A DNA stretch of 64,000 nt, from contig NZ_JAOVZN010000008.1 in assembly GCF_025717045.1 (NCBI RefSeq), positions 533,519 through 597,518 on the forward strand. The letters are read 5' to 3'. The notes under the pieces were generated by a model. It saw only the letters and a program-made list of their open reading frames with translations. It did no database searches and was not told where the DNA came from. A program made the position numbers and the translations under genes. Of the stretch, positions 33,263-42,104 are shown piece after piece. Source of the stretch: Flavobacterium sp. SH_e (GTDB lineage: Bacteria > Bacteroidota > Bacteroidia > Flavobacteriales > Flavobacteriaceae). Numbering within the stretch: the stretch's first letter is position 1; every line of letters starts with the position of its first letter.

Positions 33263-33943
33263 ATGCGAATTGACATTATTACTCTTTTACCTGAATTATT
33301 AAGAAGTCCGTTTGAGGCTTCGATTATGAAACGTGCCATTGACAAAGGTTTGGTCGAAGTACATTTTCACAATCTTCGTGATTACAGCACAAATAGACAG
33401 AAAAGTGTAGATGATTATCCATTTGGCGGAGGCGCTGGAATGGTAATGACAATTCAGCCTATTGATGATTGCATCACTCATTTGAAAAGTCAGCGAGAAT
33501 ATGATGAAGTAATTTATATGTCACCTGATGGCGAAACTTTAGACCAAAAAATGGCAAATAAAATGTCAATGTATGAAAACATTATTATTTTATGCGGACA
33601 TTATAAAGGTGTTGACCAAAGAGTTAGAGATCATTTTATTACGAAAGAAATTTCAATTGGCGATTATGTTTTATCTGGCGGAGAATTGGGCGCAATAGTT
33701 TTATCTGATGCCTTAATCCGATTAATTCCTGGTGTTTTAAGTGACGAAACCTCAGCTTTGACAGATAGTTTTCAAGACAATTTACTTTCAGGGCCAATCT
33801 ATACAAGACCTGCAGATTATAAAGGATGGAAAGTTCCAGAAGTTTTAACTAGCGGACACGCAGCTAAAATAGATAAATGGCGCGAAGATATGGCGTATGA
33901 ACATACTAAAAATAGACGCCCAGATTTATTGGAAGGACATTAA
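33263..33943 (+). CDS. trmD: tRNA (guanine-37-N1)-methyltransferase
   Basis: Methylates G37 next to the anticodon, preventing frameshifting; cytoplasmic homodimer of the SPOUT knot fold. The 226-residue protein has FPELLRSPF-like start LLPELLRSPFEAS, PFGGGAGMVM, LCGHYKGVDQRVRDH and the knot motif SIGDYVLSGGELGAIVLSDALIRLIPGVL. All signature elements are present. rplS lies 216 bases downstream, as in most bacteria, but here separated by its own promoter and leader. Confidence 0.97.
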   Translation: MRIDIITLLPELLRSPFEASIMKRAIDKGLVEVHFHNLRDYSTNRQKSVDDYPFGGGAGMVMTIQPIDDCITHLKSQREYDEVIYMSPDGETLDQKMANKMSMYENIIILCGHYKGVDQRVRDHFITKEISIGDYVLSGGELGAIVLSDALIRLIPGVLSDETSALTDSFQDNLLSGPIYTRPADYKGWKVPEVLTSGHAAKIDKWREDMAYEHTKNRRPDLLEGH

Positions 33944-33949
33944 AATCTA

Positions 33950-34030
33950 GTTTCAGGTTTAAGGTTATTTTTGTTTCAAGTTAAAACTCTCGATAGCAAT
34001 AACTTGAAACCTAAAACTTGAAACAAAACA
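33950..34030. repeat. AACTTGAAACCTnAAAC-type dispersed repeat
   Basis: GTTTCAAGTT near 33987 pairs with AACTTGAAAC near 34010, and the stretch AACTTGAAACCTAAAACTTGAAAC resembles that at 50693-50720 (AACTTGAAACTTTAAACCTGAAAC). Probably a dispersed intergenic repeat. Confidence 0.45.
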
Positions 34031-34078
34031 AACTAAAAATAATTTACAATTTATAATTCATAATTTATAATTATTGTT

Positions 34079-34086
34079 TACATTTG
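34079..34086 (+). promoter_or_regulatory. Candidate -7 box for rplS
   Basis: TACATTTG matches TAnnTTTG, 73 bases before the rplS ATG, leaving a leader of about 68 bases. Confidence 0.55.
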
Positions 34087-34091
34087 CACCC

Positions 34092-34159
34092 GAATTTGAC
34101 CAACCTCTGGCGAAATCCGTGAATGTTGCTCTAATATAAAAACCATAATTTAAATTATC
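34092..34159 (+). promoter_or_regulatory. Probable ribosomal-protein leader of rplS
   Basis: The leader contains GACCAACCTCTGGCGAAATCCGTGAATGTTGCTC, in which CAAC (34101-34104) can pair with GTTG (34125-34128) enclosing GG and CC with a CGAAAT loop. The tightly GC-rich island within AT-rich surroundings suggests a structured autoregulatory RNA bound by L19. I recall flavobacterial L19 leaders being proposed, but the match is not verified. Confidence 0.5.
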
Positions 34160-34510
34160 ATGGCAGATTTATTAAAATTCGTTCAAGACGAATTCGTTGC
34201 TAAAAAAGATTTCCCAGATTTCGGAGCTGGAGACACAATTACTGTTTTCTACGAAATTAAAGAGGGTGAAAAAACAAGAACTCAGTTTTTTAAAGGAGTT
34301 GTTATTCAAAGAAGAGGTTCTGGTGTAACAGAAACTTTTACTATTCGTAAAATGTCTGGAGCTATTGGAGTTGAGCGTATCTTCCCAGTAAACTTACCAG
34401 CTTTACAAAAAATTGAAATCAACAAGAAAGGTGCTGTACGTAGAGCTAGAATTTTCTACTTCAGACAACTTACTGGTAAAAAAGCTAAGATTAAAGATAA
34501 AAGAAGATAA
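34160..34510 (+). CDS. rplS: 50S ribosomal protein L19
   Basis: A 116-residue protein of the large ribosomal subunit, at the interface with 16S rRNA. The SH3-like core shows FGAGDTITVFYEIKEGEKTRTQFFKGVVIQRRGSGVTETFTIRKMSGAIGVERIFPVN and the C-terminal KKGAVRRARIFYFRQLTGKKAKI. Length and motifs are standard. It has its own promoter, a probable structured leader and a strong terminator. Confidence 0.99.
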   Translation: MADLLKFVQDEFVAKKDFPDFGAGDTITVFYEIKEGEKTRTQFFKGVVIQRRGSGVTETFTIRKMSGAIGVERIFPVNLPALQKIEINKKGAVRRARIFYFRQLTGKKAKIKDKRR

Positions 34511-34530
34511 TCATTTATCTAAATGTTATA

Positions 34531-34568
34531 AAAAACTCGTTTCATTCCATTTGAAACGAGTTTTTTTT
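34531..34568 (+). terminator. Rho-independent terminator after rplS
   Basis: AAAAACTCGTTTCA and its complement form a 14-base stem with a 7-base loop followed by a run of T. Confidence 0.9.
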
Positions 34569-34709
34569 ATGCCTTATTTTTAACCAATAACAAAACCGTA
34601 ATTTTTTAATACCAAAATCATCGATTTAGCAATATATCGGATATGAAATAACAATCTGTTAATTTCGCCTTTTCTCATGAAAACTCAACCGTTTTCGTTG
34701 TGATTTTAT

Positions 34710-34717
34710 TATATTTG
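34710..34717 (+). promoter_or_regulatory. Candidate upstream -7 box for icd
   Basis: TATATTTG fits TAnnTTTG, 74 bases before the icd start. A second box follows at 34741. Confidence 0.45.
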
Positions 34718-34740
34718 CTCCGCTCATTTTGAGCCGAATA

Positions 34741-34748
34741 TATCTTTG
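34741..34748 (+). promoter_or_regulatory. Candidate proximal -7 box for icd
   Basis: TATCTTTG fits TAnnTTTG, 43 bases before the ATG. With the box at 34710 this would give two tandem promoters. Confidence 0.5.
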
Positions 34749-34791
34749 CCATCGTTAACTCCTGACGATACGATTATAAAAAAAAAAGAAA

Positions 34792-37011
34792 ATGACAAAA
34801 TCAAAAATTTTTTACACCTTAACTGATGAGGCGCCTCTATTGGCAACTTACTCTTTGTTACCAATTGTTCAAGCATTTACAGCTACAGCTGGAATTGAAA
34901 TCGAGACCAGAGATATTTCGCTGGCAGGAAGAATTTTATCAAACTTCCCAGATTCTTTGACTGATGCTCAAAAAACTGGAGATGCGTTGGCAGAATTAGG
35001 TCAATTAGCAACTCAGCCAGAAGCAAACATTATCAAATTACCAAACATTTCAGCATCTGTACCGCAATTAAAAGCGGCTATTGCTGAATTACAATCGCAC
35101 GGATACAACGTACCAAATTTCCCAGAAGATCCACAAAACGACGCTGAAAAGGAAATTAAAGCAAAATATGCTAAAGTTTTAGGTTCTGCTGTAAACCCAG
35201 TTTTACGTGAAGGAAACTCTGACCGTAGAGCCCCAAGAGCAGTTAAAAACTTTGCAAAAGCAAACCCTCACTCAATGGGTGCATGGTCTGCTGACTCAAA
35301 AACTAAAGTGGCTTCTATGTCAGGTGGTGATTTTTACGGAAGTGAAAAATCATTGACTGTTGCTGAAGCAAATGATGTAAAAATCGAATTTGTTGCTAAA
35401 GATGGTTCAACAACTGTTCTTAAAGCAAGCACTCCATTAAAAGCTGGAGAAATCATTGACAGTTCTGTTTTAAGCGTAAGCAAATTAAAAGCTTTTGCTG
35501 CTGATGTAATCGCTGAAGCTAAAGCTGCAGGAGTTTTACTTTCTGTGCACTTAAAAGCGACAATGATGAAAGTTTCTGATCCAATTATCTTTGGCGCTAT
35601 CGTTGAAGTATATTTTGCAGATGTTTTCAAAAAATATGCTTCTTTATTCGCTGAATTAAACGTTGACACAAGAAACGGTTTAGGCGATATCTACGCTAAA
35701 ATTGCTGGAAGACCTGAGCAAGCAGAAGTTGAAGCTGCTATCGATCAGGCAATCGCAAACGGACCAGCTTTAGCAATGGTTAATTCTGATAAAGGAATTA
35801 CAAACTTACACGTTCCATCTGACGTAATTGTTGATGCTTCTATGCCAGCAATGATCCGTACTTCTGGACAAATGTGGAATAAAGAAGGAAAAGCACAAGA
35901 TACATTTGCTGTTATTCCAGATCGTTCTTACGCTGGAGTTTATACTGCAACTATCGATTTCTGTAAAAAACACGGTGCTTTTGATCCTAAAACAATGGGA
36001 AGTGTTCCTAACGTTGGATTAATGGCTCAAAAAGCTGAAGAGTACGGTTCTCACGACAAAACTTTCCAAATGAAAGCTGACGGTGTTGTTCGTGTCGTTG
36101 ATGCAAACGGAAATGTTTTAATGGAACAAAACGTTGAAGCAAACGATATTTTCAGAATGTGTCAAGCAAAAGACGCTCCTATTCAAGACTGGGTTAAACT
36201 AGCTGTAAACAGAGCTCGTTTATCTGATACTCCTGCTGTTTTCTGGTTAGACGAAAACAGAGCACACGATAGAGAATTAATCGTAAAAGTTCAAAAATAC
36301 CTTAAGGACTACGATACTACAAACTTAGATATCAGAATCTTAAACCCTGTTGCCGCTACAGAATTTACTTTAGACAGAATTATCAAAGGTTTAGATACTA
36401 TTTCTGTAACTGGAAACGTTTTACGTGACTACTTAACAGACTTATTCCCAATCTTAGAATTAGGAACTTCTGCAAAAATGCTTTCTATCGTTCCGTTAAT
36501 GAATGGTGGTGGATTGTTCGAAACTGGCGCTGGAGGTTCTGCTCCTAAACACGTTGAGCAATTTACAGAAGAAGGATATTTACGCTGGGATTCTTTAGGA
36601 GAATTTTTAGCTCTTGGCGCGTCATTAGAGCATTTAGGACAAACTTTAGACAATTCTAAAGCGATCGTTTTATCTGAAACATTAGATCAAGCAAACGATA
36701 AATTCTTAGCAAACGATAAATCTCCAGCTCGTAAAGTTGGCCAAATTGACAACCGTGGTTCTCACTTCTATTTAGCCTTCTATTGGGCTCAAGCTTTGGC
36801 AGCTCAAACTAAAGATGCTGAATTGAAAGCAATCTTTACTCCAATCGCTGCAGAATTTGAAGCTAACGAAGCTAAAATCGATGCTGAATTAATTGGTGCT
36901 CAAGGTAAAGCTCAGAACATTGGAGGTTACTACCAGCCAACACCGGAATTAGTAAGCAAAGCAATGCGTCCAAGCGAGACTTTCAACACTATTGTTGCTA
37001 AAATCAAATAA
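34792..37011 (+). CDS. icd: NADP-dependent isocitrate dehydrogenase, monomeric type
   Basis: Converts isocitrate to 2-oxoglutarate in the TCA cycle, giving NADPH and the carbon skeleton that GltBD aminates. The 739 residues are typical of the monomeric enzyme (about 740, versus ~415 for the dimer). Characteristic segments are KIFYTLTDEAPLLATYSLLPIVQAF, LREGNSDRRAPRAVKNFAKANPH, NVGLMAQKAEEYGSHDKTF, VFWLDENRAHD and NRGSHFYLAFYWAQALAAQ. All appear intact. A terminator follows. Confidence 0.98.
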   Translation: MTKSKIFYTLTDEAPLLATYSLLPIVQAFTATAGIEIETRDISLAGRILSNFPDSLTDAQKTGDALAELGQLATQPEANIIKLPNISASVPQLKAAIAELQSHGYNVPNFPEDPQNDAEKEIKAKYAKVLGSAVNPVLREGNSDRRAPRAVKNFAKANPHSMGAWSADSKTKVASMSGGDFYGSEKSLTVAEANDVKIEFVAKDGSTTVLKASTPLKAGEIIDSSVLSVSKLKAFAADVIAEAKAAGVLLSVHLKATMMKVSDPIIFGAIVEVYFADVFKKYASLFAELNVDTRNGLGDIYAKIAGRPEQAEVEAAIDQAIANGPALAMVNSDKGITNLHVPSDVIVDASMPAMIRTSGQMWNKEGKAQDTFAVIPDRSYAGVYTATIDFCKKHGAFDPKTMGSVPNVGLMAQKAEEYGSHDKTFQMKADGVVRVVDANGNVLMEQNVEANDIFRMCQAKDAPIQDWVKLAVNRARLSDTPAVFWLDENRAHDRELIVKVQKYLKDYDTTNLDIRILNPVAATEFTLDRIIKGLDTISVTGNVLRDYLTDLFPILELGTSAKMLSIVPLMNGGGLFETGAGGSAPKHVEQFTEEGYLRWDSLGEFLALGASLEHLGQTLDNSKAIVLSETLDQANDKFLANDKSPARKVGQIDNRGSHFYLAFYWAQALAAQTKDAELKAIFTPIAAEFEANEAKIDAELIGAQGKAQNIGGYYQPTPELVSKAMRPSETFNTIVAKIK

Positions 37012-37042
37012 TTCAGAATACATTTTGTATTTCTAAATAAAC

Positions 37043-37074
37043 AAAAGGACAACTCGAAAGGTTGTCCTTTTTTT
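37043..37074 (+). terminator. Rho-independent terminator after icd
   Basis: AAAAGGACAAC and GTTGTCCTTTT form an 11-base stem with a short loop, followed by T residues. Confidence 0.88.
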
Positions 37075-37153
37075 ATCTTAACTTATGTTTAACAAAAATT
37101 CCGTAAGAATGTTTAGTAAGAATTTGTTAACTATGTAAATCAAAATCAATATA

Positions 37154-39535
37154 ATGATTACAAAAAATACCTGCACATTTTTTCTTTTTATTTTAACGAT
37201 TTTTACCTCTTTTGCGCAAGACAAATTCACTCTTAGCGGAACTATTACCGACAGCCGAAATAACGAAACTCTAATTGGAGTTACTATTTATATTCCAGCA
37301 CTAAAAATTGGAACCACAACAAACGAATATGGATTTTACTCACTTTCTGCTCCTAAAGGAGAATACGAAATTGAAATTAGCTATACTGGTTATCAAAACA
37401 TTCAAAAAACCATTATTTTAAATCAGAATACAAAAAGTAACTTCGCAATCAAAGAAGGCGGTGAAGAACTTCAAGAAGTCATTATTACAGAAAACAAAGG
37501 CAAAACAAACATCAAATCGCCAGAAATGAGCGTTAACAAACTCTCTATTTCAACCATAAAAAAAATGCCCGTGGTTTTAGGAGAAGTCGATGTTTTAAAA
37601 TCGATTTTATTACTTCCAGGCGTTACTAATGCAGGTGAAGGCGCTTCTGGATTTAATGTTCGCGGAGGCGGTGCCGATCAGAATTTGATTCTTTTGGATG
37701 AAGCGACGATTTTTAATTCTTCTCACGTTTTTGGTTTCTTTTCTGTTTTTAATCCGGATGCCATTAAAGATTTAAAATTATATAAAGGCGGAATTCCAGC
37801 ACGTTATGGAGGAAGAGCTTCTTCAGTTTTAGAAATTTATCAAAAAGACGGAAGCAGTAAAGATTTTCATATGAGTGGCGGAATCGGATTAATATCAAGC
37901 CGTCTGCTAGCTGAAGGTCCAATTGCAAAAGACAAAGGTTCTTTTTTAATTGGAGGAAGAACCTCTTATGCGCATCTTTTTTTAAAACTCTCCGAAGACA
38001 ATAAAAATAATTCTGCTTATTTTTATGATTTAAACACCAAATTAAGCTATAAACTAAACGACAATAACAGCCTTTATTTATCAGGTTATTTTGGGCGTGA
38101 TGTTTTCAGATTAAATAAAAGCTTCACTAATACTTACGGGAATTCTACTTTAAATTTTAGATGGAACCATTTATATTCTAACAAACTATTTTCAAATCTA
38201 TCCTTAATTTACAGTGATTATTATTATGGCTTAGATCTTGATTTTGTTGGATTCAATTGGGATTCTGGCATTAAAAACTATAATATTAAATACGATTTCA
38301 AACATTATCTTTCAGATAAATTGAAACTGAATTATGGGGTAAACGGAATTTATTATCAATTTAATCCTGGAACAATTAAGCCATCTGGCGAAGATTCAGG
38401 AATCAATCCAGATCAATTGGATAAAAAATATGCTTTTGAACCTTCTGTTTATTTGGATGCAGAAAGTCAGCTTTCTAAAAAAATTACTGTCGCATACGGC
38501 TTGCGTTACAGCTTATTTTATAGATTAGGCGCTTCTACTATTAATTATTATGATAATAATCAAGCAGTAGTTTTTAATAGTGAAATGCAGATTTACGAAA
38601 AAGGAACTCCGACTTCAACACAGTATTTTAGTAAAAATAAAGTCATTAAGAATTATGGTAATCTCGAGCCGCGTTTTTCAATTTCTTATCAATTAAATGA
38701 TGATCAAGCCATAAAAGCCAGCTATAACAGAATGGCACAATATCTTCAATTGATTTCTAATACTTCATCTCCTACTCCGCTAGATGTTTGGATGCCGAGC
38801 GACAATTATATCAAACCTCAGCTTGCAGATCAGGGAGCAATTGGATATTTTAGAAATATTTATAACGGCGCTTATTCGCTAGAAGTCGAAACTTATTACA
38901 AGAAAATACAAAATAGATTAGATTACATAGACGGAGCCGATTTAATAGCCAATAATGCCATTGAACAAGTCATTTTAAATGGACATATGCGCTCATATGG
39001 CTTAGAACTGATGATAAAAAAAAACAAAGGCAAATTCAACGGATGGATTTCATACACGATTTCCAAATCAGAACAGCAGACGCCTGGAAGAACTCCCGAA
39101 GAAACAGGAATTAATAATGGGCAATGGTATGCTTCTGCTTACGACAAAATGCATAATCTTGCCATTACATCGGCTTACAACTTAAACGAAAAATGGTCTT
39201 TTGGCGCTAACTTTGCTTTGCAGTCAGGGCAGCCGGTTACTTATCCCAATGGTCAATATGAATATTTAGGAATTACAGTGCCAAGCTACGGATTACGAAA
39301 TGAAGATAGACTTCCTGCTTATCATCATTTGGATATTTCTGCAACTTTAATACCAACAAAAAACAAAGATAGAAATTGGAAAGGCGAATGGGTTTTCAGT
39401 ATTTACAATGTTTACAATCGAATGAACGCTGCCTCGATTAACTTTCGCCAAAATGTTGACACAGGTGTAAATGAAGCCATTAAAACATCTATTTTCGGAA
39501 TTGTTCCAGCAGTTAGTTATAATTTTAAATTCTAA
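37154..39535 (+). CDS. TonB-dependent outer-membrane receptor with carboxypeptidase-regulatory-like domain
   Basis: A 793-residue outer-membrane transporter. After the signal peptide (ending near TSFAQD) comes a CarboxypepD_reg-like Ig fold, about residues 24-110 (LSGTITDSRNNETLIGVTIYIPALKIGTTTNEYGFYSLSAPKG), then the plug domain about 120-225 (LLPGVTNAGEGASGFNVRGGGADQNLILLDEATIFN), then the barrel ending in YNFKF with the terminal Phe. No classical TonB box is evident at the N terminus. It is followed after 30 bases by a DUF4249 lipoprotein. Substrate is not predictable; the small size compared with SusC points to a non-polysaccharide substrate. Confidence 0.93.
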   Translation: MITKNTCTFFLFILTIFTSFAQDKFTLSGTITDSRNNETLIGVTIYIPALKIGTTTNEYGFYSLSAPKGEYEIEISYTGYQNIQKTIILNQNTKSNFAIKEGGEELQEVIITENKGKTNIKSPEMSVNKLSISTIKKMPVVLGEVDVLKSILLLPGVTNAGEGASGFNVRGGGADQNLILLDEATIFNSSHVFGFFSVFNPDAIKDLKLYKGGIPARYGGRASSVLEIYQKDGSSKDFHMSGGIGLISSRLLAEGPIAKDKGSFLIGGRTSYAHLFLKLSEDNKNNSAYFYDLNTKLSYKLNDNNSLYLSGYFGRDVFRLNKSFTNTYGNSTLNFRWNHLYSNKLFSNLSLIYSDYYYGLDLDFVGFNWDSGIKNYNIKYDFKHYLSDKLKLNYGVNGIYYQFNPGTIKPSGEDSGINPDQLDKKYAFEPSVYLDAESQLSKKITVAYGLRYSLFYRLGASTINYYDNNQAVVFNSEMQIYEKGTPTSTQYFSKNKVIKNYGNLEPRFSISYQLNDDQAIKASYNRMAQYLQLISNTSSPTPLDVWMPSDNYIKPQLADQGAIGYFRNIYNGAYSLEVETYYKKIQNRLDYIDGADLIANNAIEQVILNGHMRSYGLELMIKKNKGKFNGWISYTISKSEQQTPGRTPEETGINNGQWYASAYDKMHNLAITSAYNLNEKWSFGANFALQSGQPVTYPNGQYEYLGITVPSYGLRNEDRLPAYHHLDISATLIPTKNKDRNWKGEWVFSIYNVYNRMNAASINFRQNVDTGVNEAIKTSIFGIVPAVSYNFKF

Positions 39536-39565
39536 AAAATCAATTCAAAAACTAAAAATATAAGT

Positions 39566-40387
39566 ATGAAAAAATTAGTTTTTTTAAGCGTGCTTTTCAC
39601 TTCTATATTCTTCACAAGTTGCGAAGAAGTTGTTGATGTAGATTTAGATACAGCGGCTCCAAAATTAGTAATTGAAGCTGCTATCAATTGGGAAAAAGGA
39701 ACAACAGGAAATGACCAAACAATAAGATTGACAACAACGACTGGCTATTTTGAAAACGTAATTCCAACTGTTTCTAATGCAATTATTTATATCGAAAATA
39801 GCAAAAAAGAACGATTTAATTTTATCGAAATTAAAAAGACGGGGCAATATGTATGCACTAATTTCAAGCCCGTTATCGACGAACAATATACGTTAACAGT
39901 AATTAGTAGAGGAAATAGATATATAGGAACGGAAACTTTAAAATCAGTAGCGTCTATTACCCGAATAGATCAAAATAACGAAGGTGGATTTACTGGGCAA
40001 GATATCGAAATAAAAGCGTTTTATAATGATCCTGCAGATGCCGATAATTTTTATCTCTACAAGTATTTATATCCTAATAAAGTCAAATCAATATATTATG
40101 TAGATGAGGATAAATTTTTTAATGGCAATGAATTTTTCAGTCTTTCAGATGATGAAGATTTACAAATTGGAAGCGAAATTGAAATAACGCACTACGGAAT
40201 TTCAAAACAATACTATAATTACATGAGCATTTTAGTTAGTATTGCCGGAAGTAATATTGGAGGGCCGTTTCAATCTCCTCCAGCAACTGTAAAAGGAAAC
40301 ATGGTCAACGTAACTAATAAAGACAACTATCCACTTGGTTATTTTTCCCTAAGTGAAACCAGTACAGAAAAGTACAAAATTCAATAA
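39566..40387 (+). CDS. DUF4249 family lipoprotein partner of the TonB receptor
   Basis: A 273-residue lipoprotein (FTSIFFTSCEEVVDVDLD, the SCEEVVDVDL start being typical of DUF4249). Members are usually encoded right after a TonB-dependent receptor of this type and are thought to act as a surface or periplasmic binding partner, in analogy to SusD, although they are a different fold. The gap to the receptor is 30 bases. Its substrate is unknown. The downstream GyrI-like and DinB-like genes follow with gaps of 3 and 2 bases. Confidence 0.9.
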   Translation: MKKLVFLSVLFTSIFFTSCEEVVDVDLDTAAPKLVIEAAINWEKGTTGNDQTIRLTTTTGYFENVIPTVSNAIIYIENSKKERFNFIEIKKTGQYVCTNFKPVIDEQYTLTVISRGNRYIGTETLKSVASITRIDQNNEGGFTGQDIEIKAFYNDPADADNFYLYKYLYPNKVKSIYYVDEDKFFNGNEFFSLSDDEDLQIGSEIEITHYGISKQYYNYMSILVSIAGSNIGGPFQSPPATVKGNMVNVTNKDNYPLGYFSLSETSTEKYKIQ

Positions 40388-40390
40388 TTT

Positions 40391-40873
40391 ATGCAGCCTC
40401 TAATCAAGACCTTAACCGAAAAAAAACTTGTTGGACATTTTATCGAAATGTCTTTTATCGAAAATAAAACTTTTCAATTATGGAGCGGTTTTATGCCAAA
40501 TCGAAAAGAAATAAAAAATACAATTGGCGCTAATTTATATTCTTTAGAAGTCTATAAAAAAGATCATTTTGATAATTTTGATCCGAATGACCTTTTTCAG
40601 AAATGGGCTGCTGTAGAAGTTTCAGATTATTCCACTGTCCCAGAAGGAATGGAAACACTAATTGTTCCAACTGGTTTATATGCTGTTTTTCTTCATTTAG
40701 GGCCAGCTTCAGAAGGACATAAAACTTATCATTATATTTTTACAGAATGGCTTCCAAATTCTGATTACACGGTTGATGACAGACCTCATTTTGCCGTAAT
40801 GAACGAACGATATAAAAAAGACGATCCGACTTCTGAAGAAGAGATCTGGATTCCAATAAAAAACAGAGATTAA
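40391..40873 (+). CDS. GyrI-like/AraC-effector-binding domain protein
   Basis: A 160-residue single-domain protein of the SOUL/GyrI-like small-molecule-binding fold, with segments AAVEVSDYSTVPEGMETLIVPTGLYAVFLHLGPASEGHKTYHYIFTEWLPNSDYTVDDRPHFAVMNERYKKDDPTSEEEIWIPI. The GLYAVF and EEEIWIPI turns match the effector-binding domain found in AraC-type regulators. It has no DNA-binding domain. It starts 3 bases after the DUF4249 gene. Confidence 0.85.
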   Translation: MQPLIKTLTEKKLVGHFIEMSFIENKTFQLWSGFMPNRKEIKNTIGANLYSLEVYKKDHFDNFDPNDLFQKWAAVEVSDYSTVPEGMETLIVPTGLYAVFLHLGPASEGHKTYHYIFTEWLPNSDYTVDDRPHFAVMNERYKKDDPTSEEEIWIPIKNRD

Positions 40874-40875
40874 TT

Positions 40876-41322
40876 ATGTCAATACAAACTTTAAAAATAC
40901 TTTTCAATAGAGATTTAGACAAGCTGAAATTTGAAATCGAATCGTATGAATTCGAAAAACAAATTTGGGCAATTGACAAAAACATTTCAAATTCAGCAGG
41001 AAATCTTTGTCTTCATTTAATTGGAAATCTAAATACCTATATCGGTGCTGAAATTGGCAAAACTGGCTATGTGCGAAATCGTCCTTTAGAATTTTCATTA
41101 AAAGACATTCCTAAATCAGAATTAATTCAGAAAATTGAAGACACAATTTCAGTTGTAAACAACGCTCTTGATAATTTAACAGAAACTGATTTAGACGAAA
41201 TTTATCCACAGATTGTTTTTGAAAAAGAAATGACAACCGGATTTTTCTTAATTCATCTTTCTACTCATCTGGCCTACCATTTAGGACAAATTAACTATCA
41301 CAGAAGGTTACTTGATTTTTAG
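40876..41322 (+). CDS. DinB/DUF1572 family four-helix protein
   Basis: A 148-residue helical protein of the DinB superfamily. Possible metal ligands are His residues in LCLHLIGNLNTYIG, LIHLSTHLAYHLGQINYHRRLL; the last segment is diagnostic. Members include bacillithiol- and mycothiol-dependent transferases, but this organism's thiol is unknown and the family function stays open. It starts two bases after the GyrI-like gene. Confidence 0.85.
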   Translation: MSIQTLKILFNRDLDKLKFEIESYEFEKQIWAIDKNISNSAGNLCLHLIGNLNTYIGAEIGKTGYVRNRPLEFSLKDIPKSELIQKIEDTISVVNNALDNLTETDLDEIYPQIVFEKEMTTGFFLIHLSTHLAYHLGQINYHRRLLDF

Positions 41323-41323
41323 T

Positions 41324-41393
41324 TTTTTTTGCCACAGATTAAAGGATTTAAAATGATTAATCCCATTAATCTGTGAAATCTGTGGCAAAAAAA
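41324..41393. repeat. GCCACAGATT inverted repeat
   Basis: TTTTTTTGCCACAGATT (41324-41340) and its exact complement at 41377-41393 form a 17-base perfect inverted repeat around 36 bases that contain an extra AATCTGTG. Similar fragments occur in the 62.1-62.5 kb gap. Confidence 0.75.
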
Positions 41394-41444
41394 TAGAAAT
41401 CTAAAATTGTAGCTGTAACTTAGCGCCACATTAAAAAAACTCAT

Positions 41445-42104
41445 ATGTCATCACATCATATAGTCCGAGACGATCAAGAACCAGCTTTAATAATTGCCAA
41501 TGGCGCCGCTTGCGATCCTGAATTATTAGGACAGCTGTTAGAATGGTCTCCATTAGTTGTTGTTTTAGATTCGGCTATCGAAAGAGTGATTGAATTGGGC
41601 ATAAAAGTCGATGTTCTTTTGGGCGATTTTGATCGCGGATTTGATCCAGAAATTTACAAATCACAATTCCCAATCGAAATCGTTCATACGCCAGATCAGG
41701 ATAAAACCGATCTAGAAAAAGCCTTCGATTATCTTATAGAAAGAAAAATTCCTGCTGTAAATGTTGTTTGGGCGACTGGAAGACGCGCCGATCATACCAT
41801 TACGAATTTAACACAAATTGTTCGTTACCGAGATTTGCTCAAAATTGTCATTCTTGATGACCATTCCAAAATATTCCTGTTGCCAACAAAATTCGAAAAA
41901 TGGTATACGGCAAATACGCCAATTTCGCTTATTCCAATTGGCATTGTAAACGGAATTTCTTCAGCCAATTTAAAATACGAATTAAACAACGATACGCTCA
42001 CAATGGGTTACAGAACCGGAAGCAGCAATTCGGTTGAAAAAGATGGAATCGTAACCATTACACATCGTGAAGGCGATTTGCTTTTAATGGAATGTTTTGA
42101 TTAG
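41445..42104 (+). CDS. Thiamine diphosphokinase
   Basis: Transfers pyrophosphate from ATP to thiamine to make thiamine diphosphate, the cofactor of pyruvate and 2-oxoglutarate dehydrogenases. The 219-residue protein has LIIANGAACDPEL, VVVLDSAIERVIELGIKVDVLLGDFDR (the conserved GDFDS-type Asp pair), HTPDQDKTDLEKAFDYLI (DQDxTDxEKA), and ATGRRADHTITNL with GGRxDH. These are the family's substrate-binding elements. There is no TPP riboswitch upstream, and it stands alone between the repeats at 41324 and 42105. Confidence 0.93.
   Translation: MSSHHIVRDDQEPALIIANGAACDPELLGQLLEWSPLVVVLDSAIERVIELGIKVDVLLGDFDRGFDPEIYKSQFPIEIVHTPDQDKTDLEKAFDYLIERKIPAVNVVWATGRRADHTITNLTQIVRYRDLLKIVILDDHSKIFLLPTKFEKWYTANTPISLIPIGIVNGISSANLKYELNNDTLTMGYRTGSSNSVEKDGIVTITHREGDLLLMECFD

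Noticed and set aside
41394..41444. TPP riboswitch before the thiamine diphosphokinase gene
   Set aside because: The gap is too short and lacks the conserved CUGAGA and ACCUGA elements.
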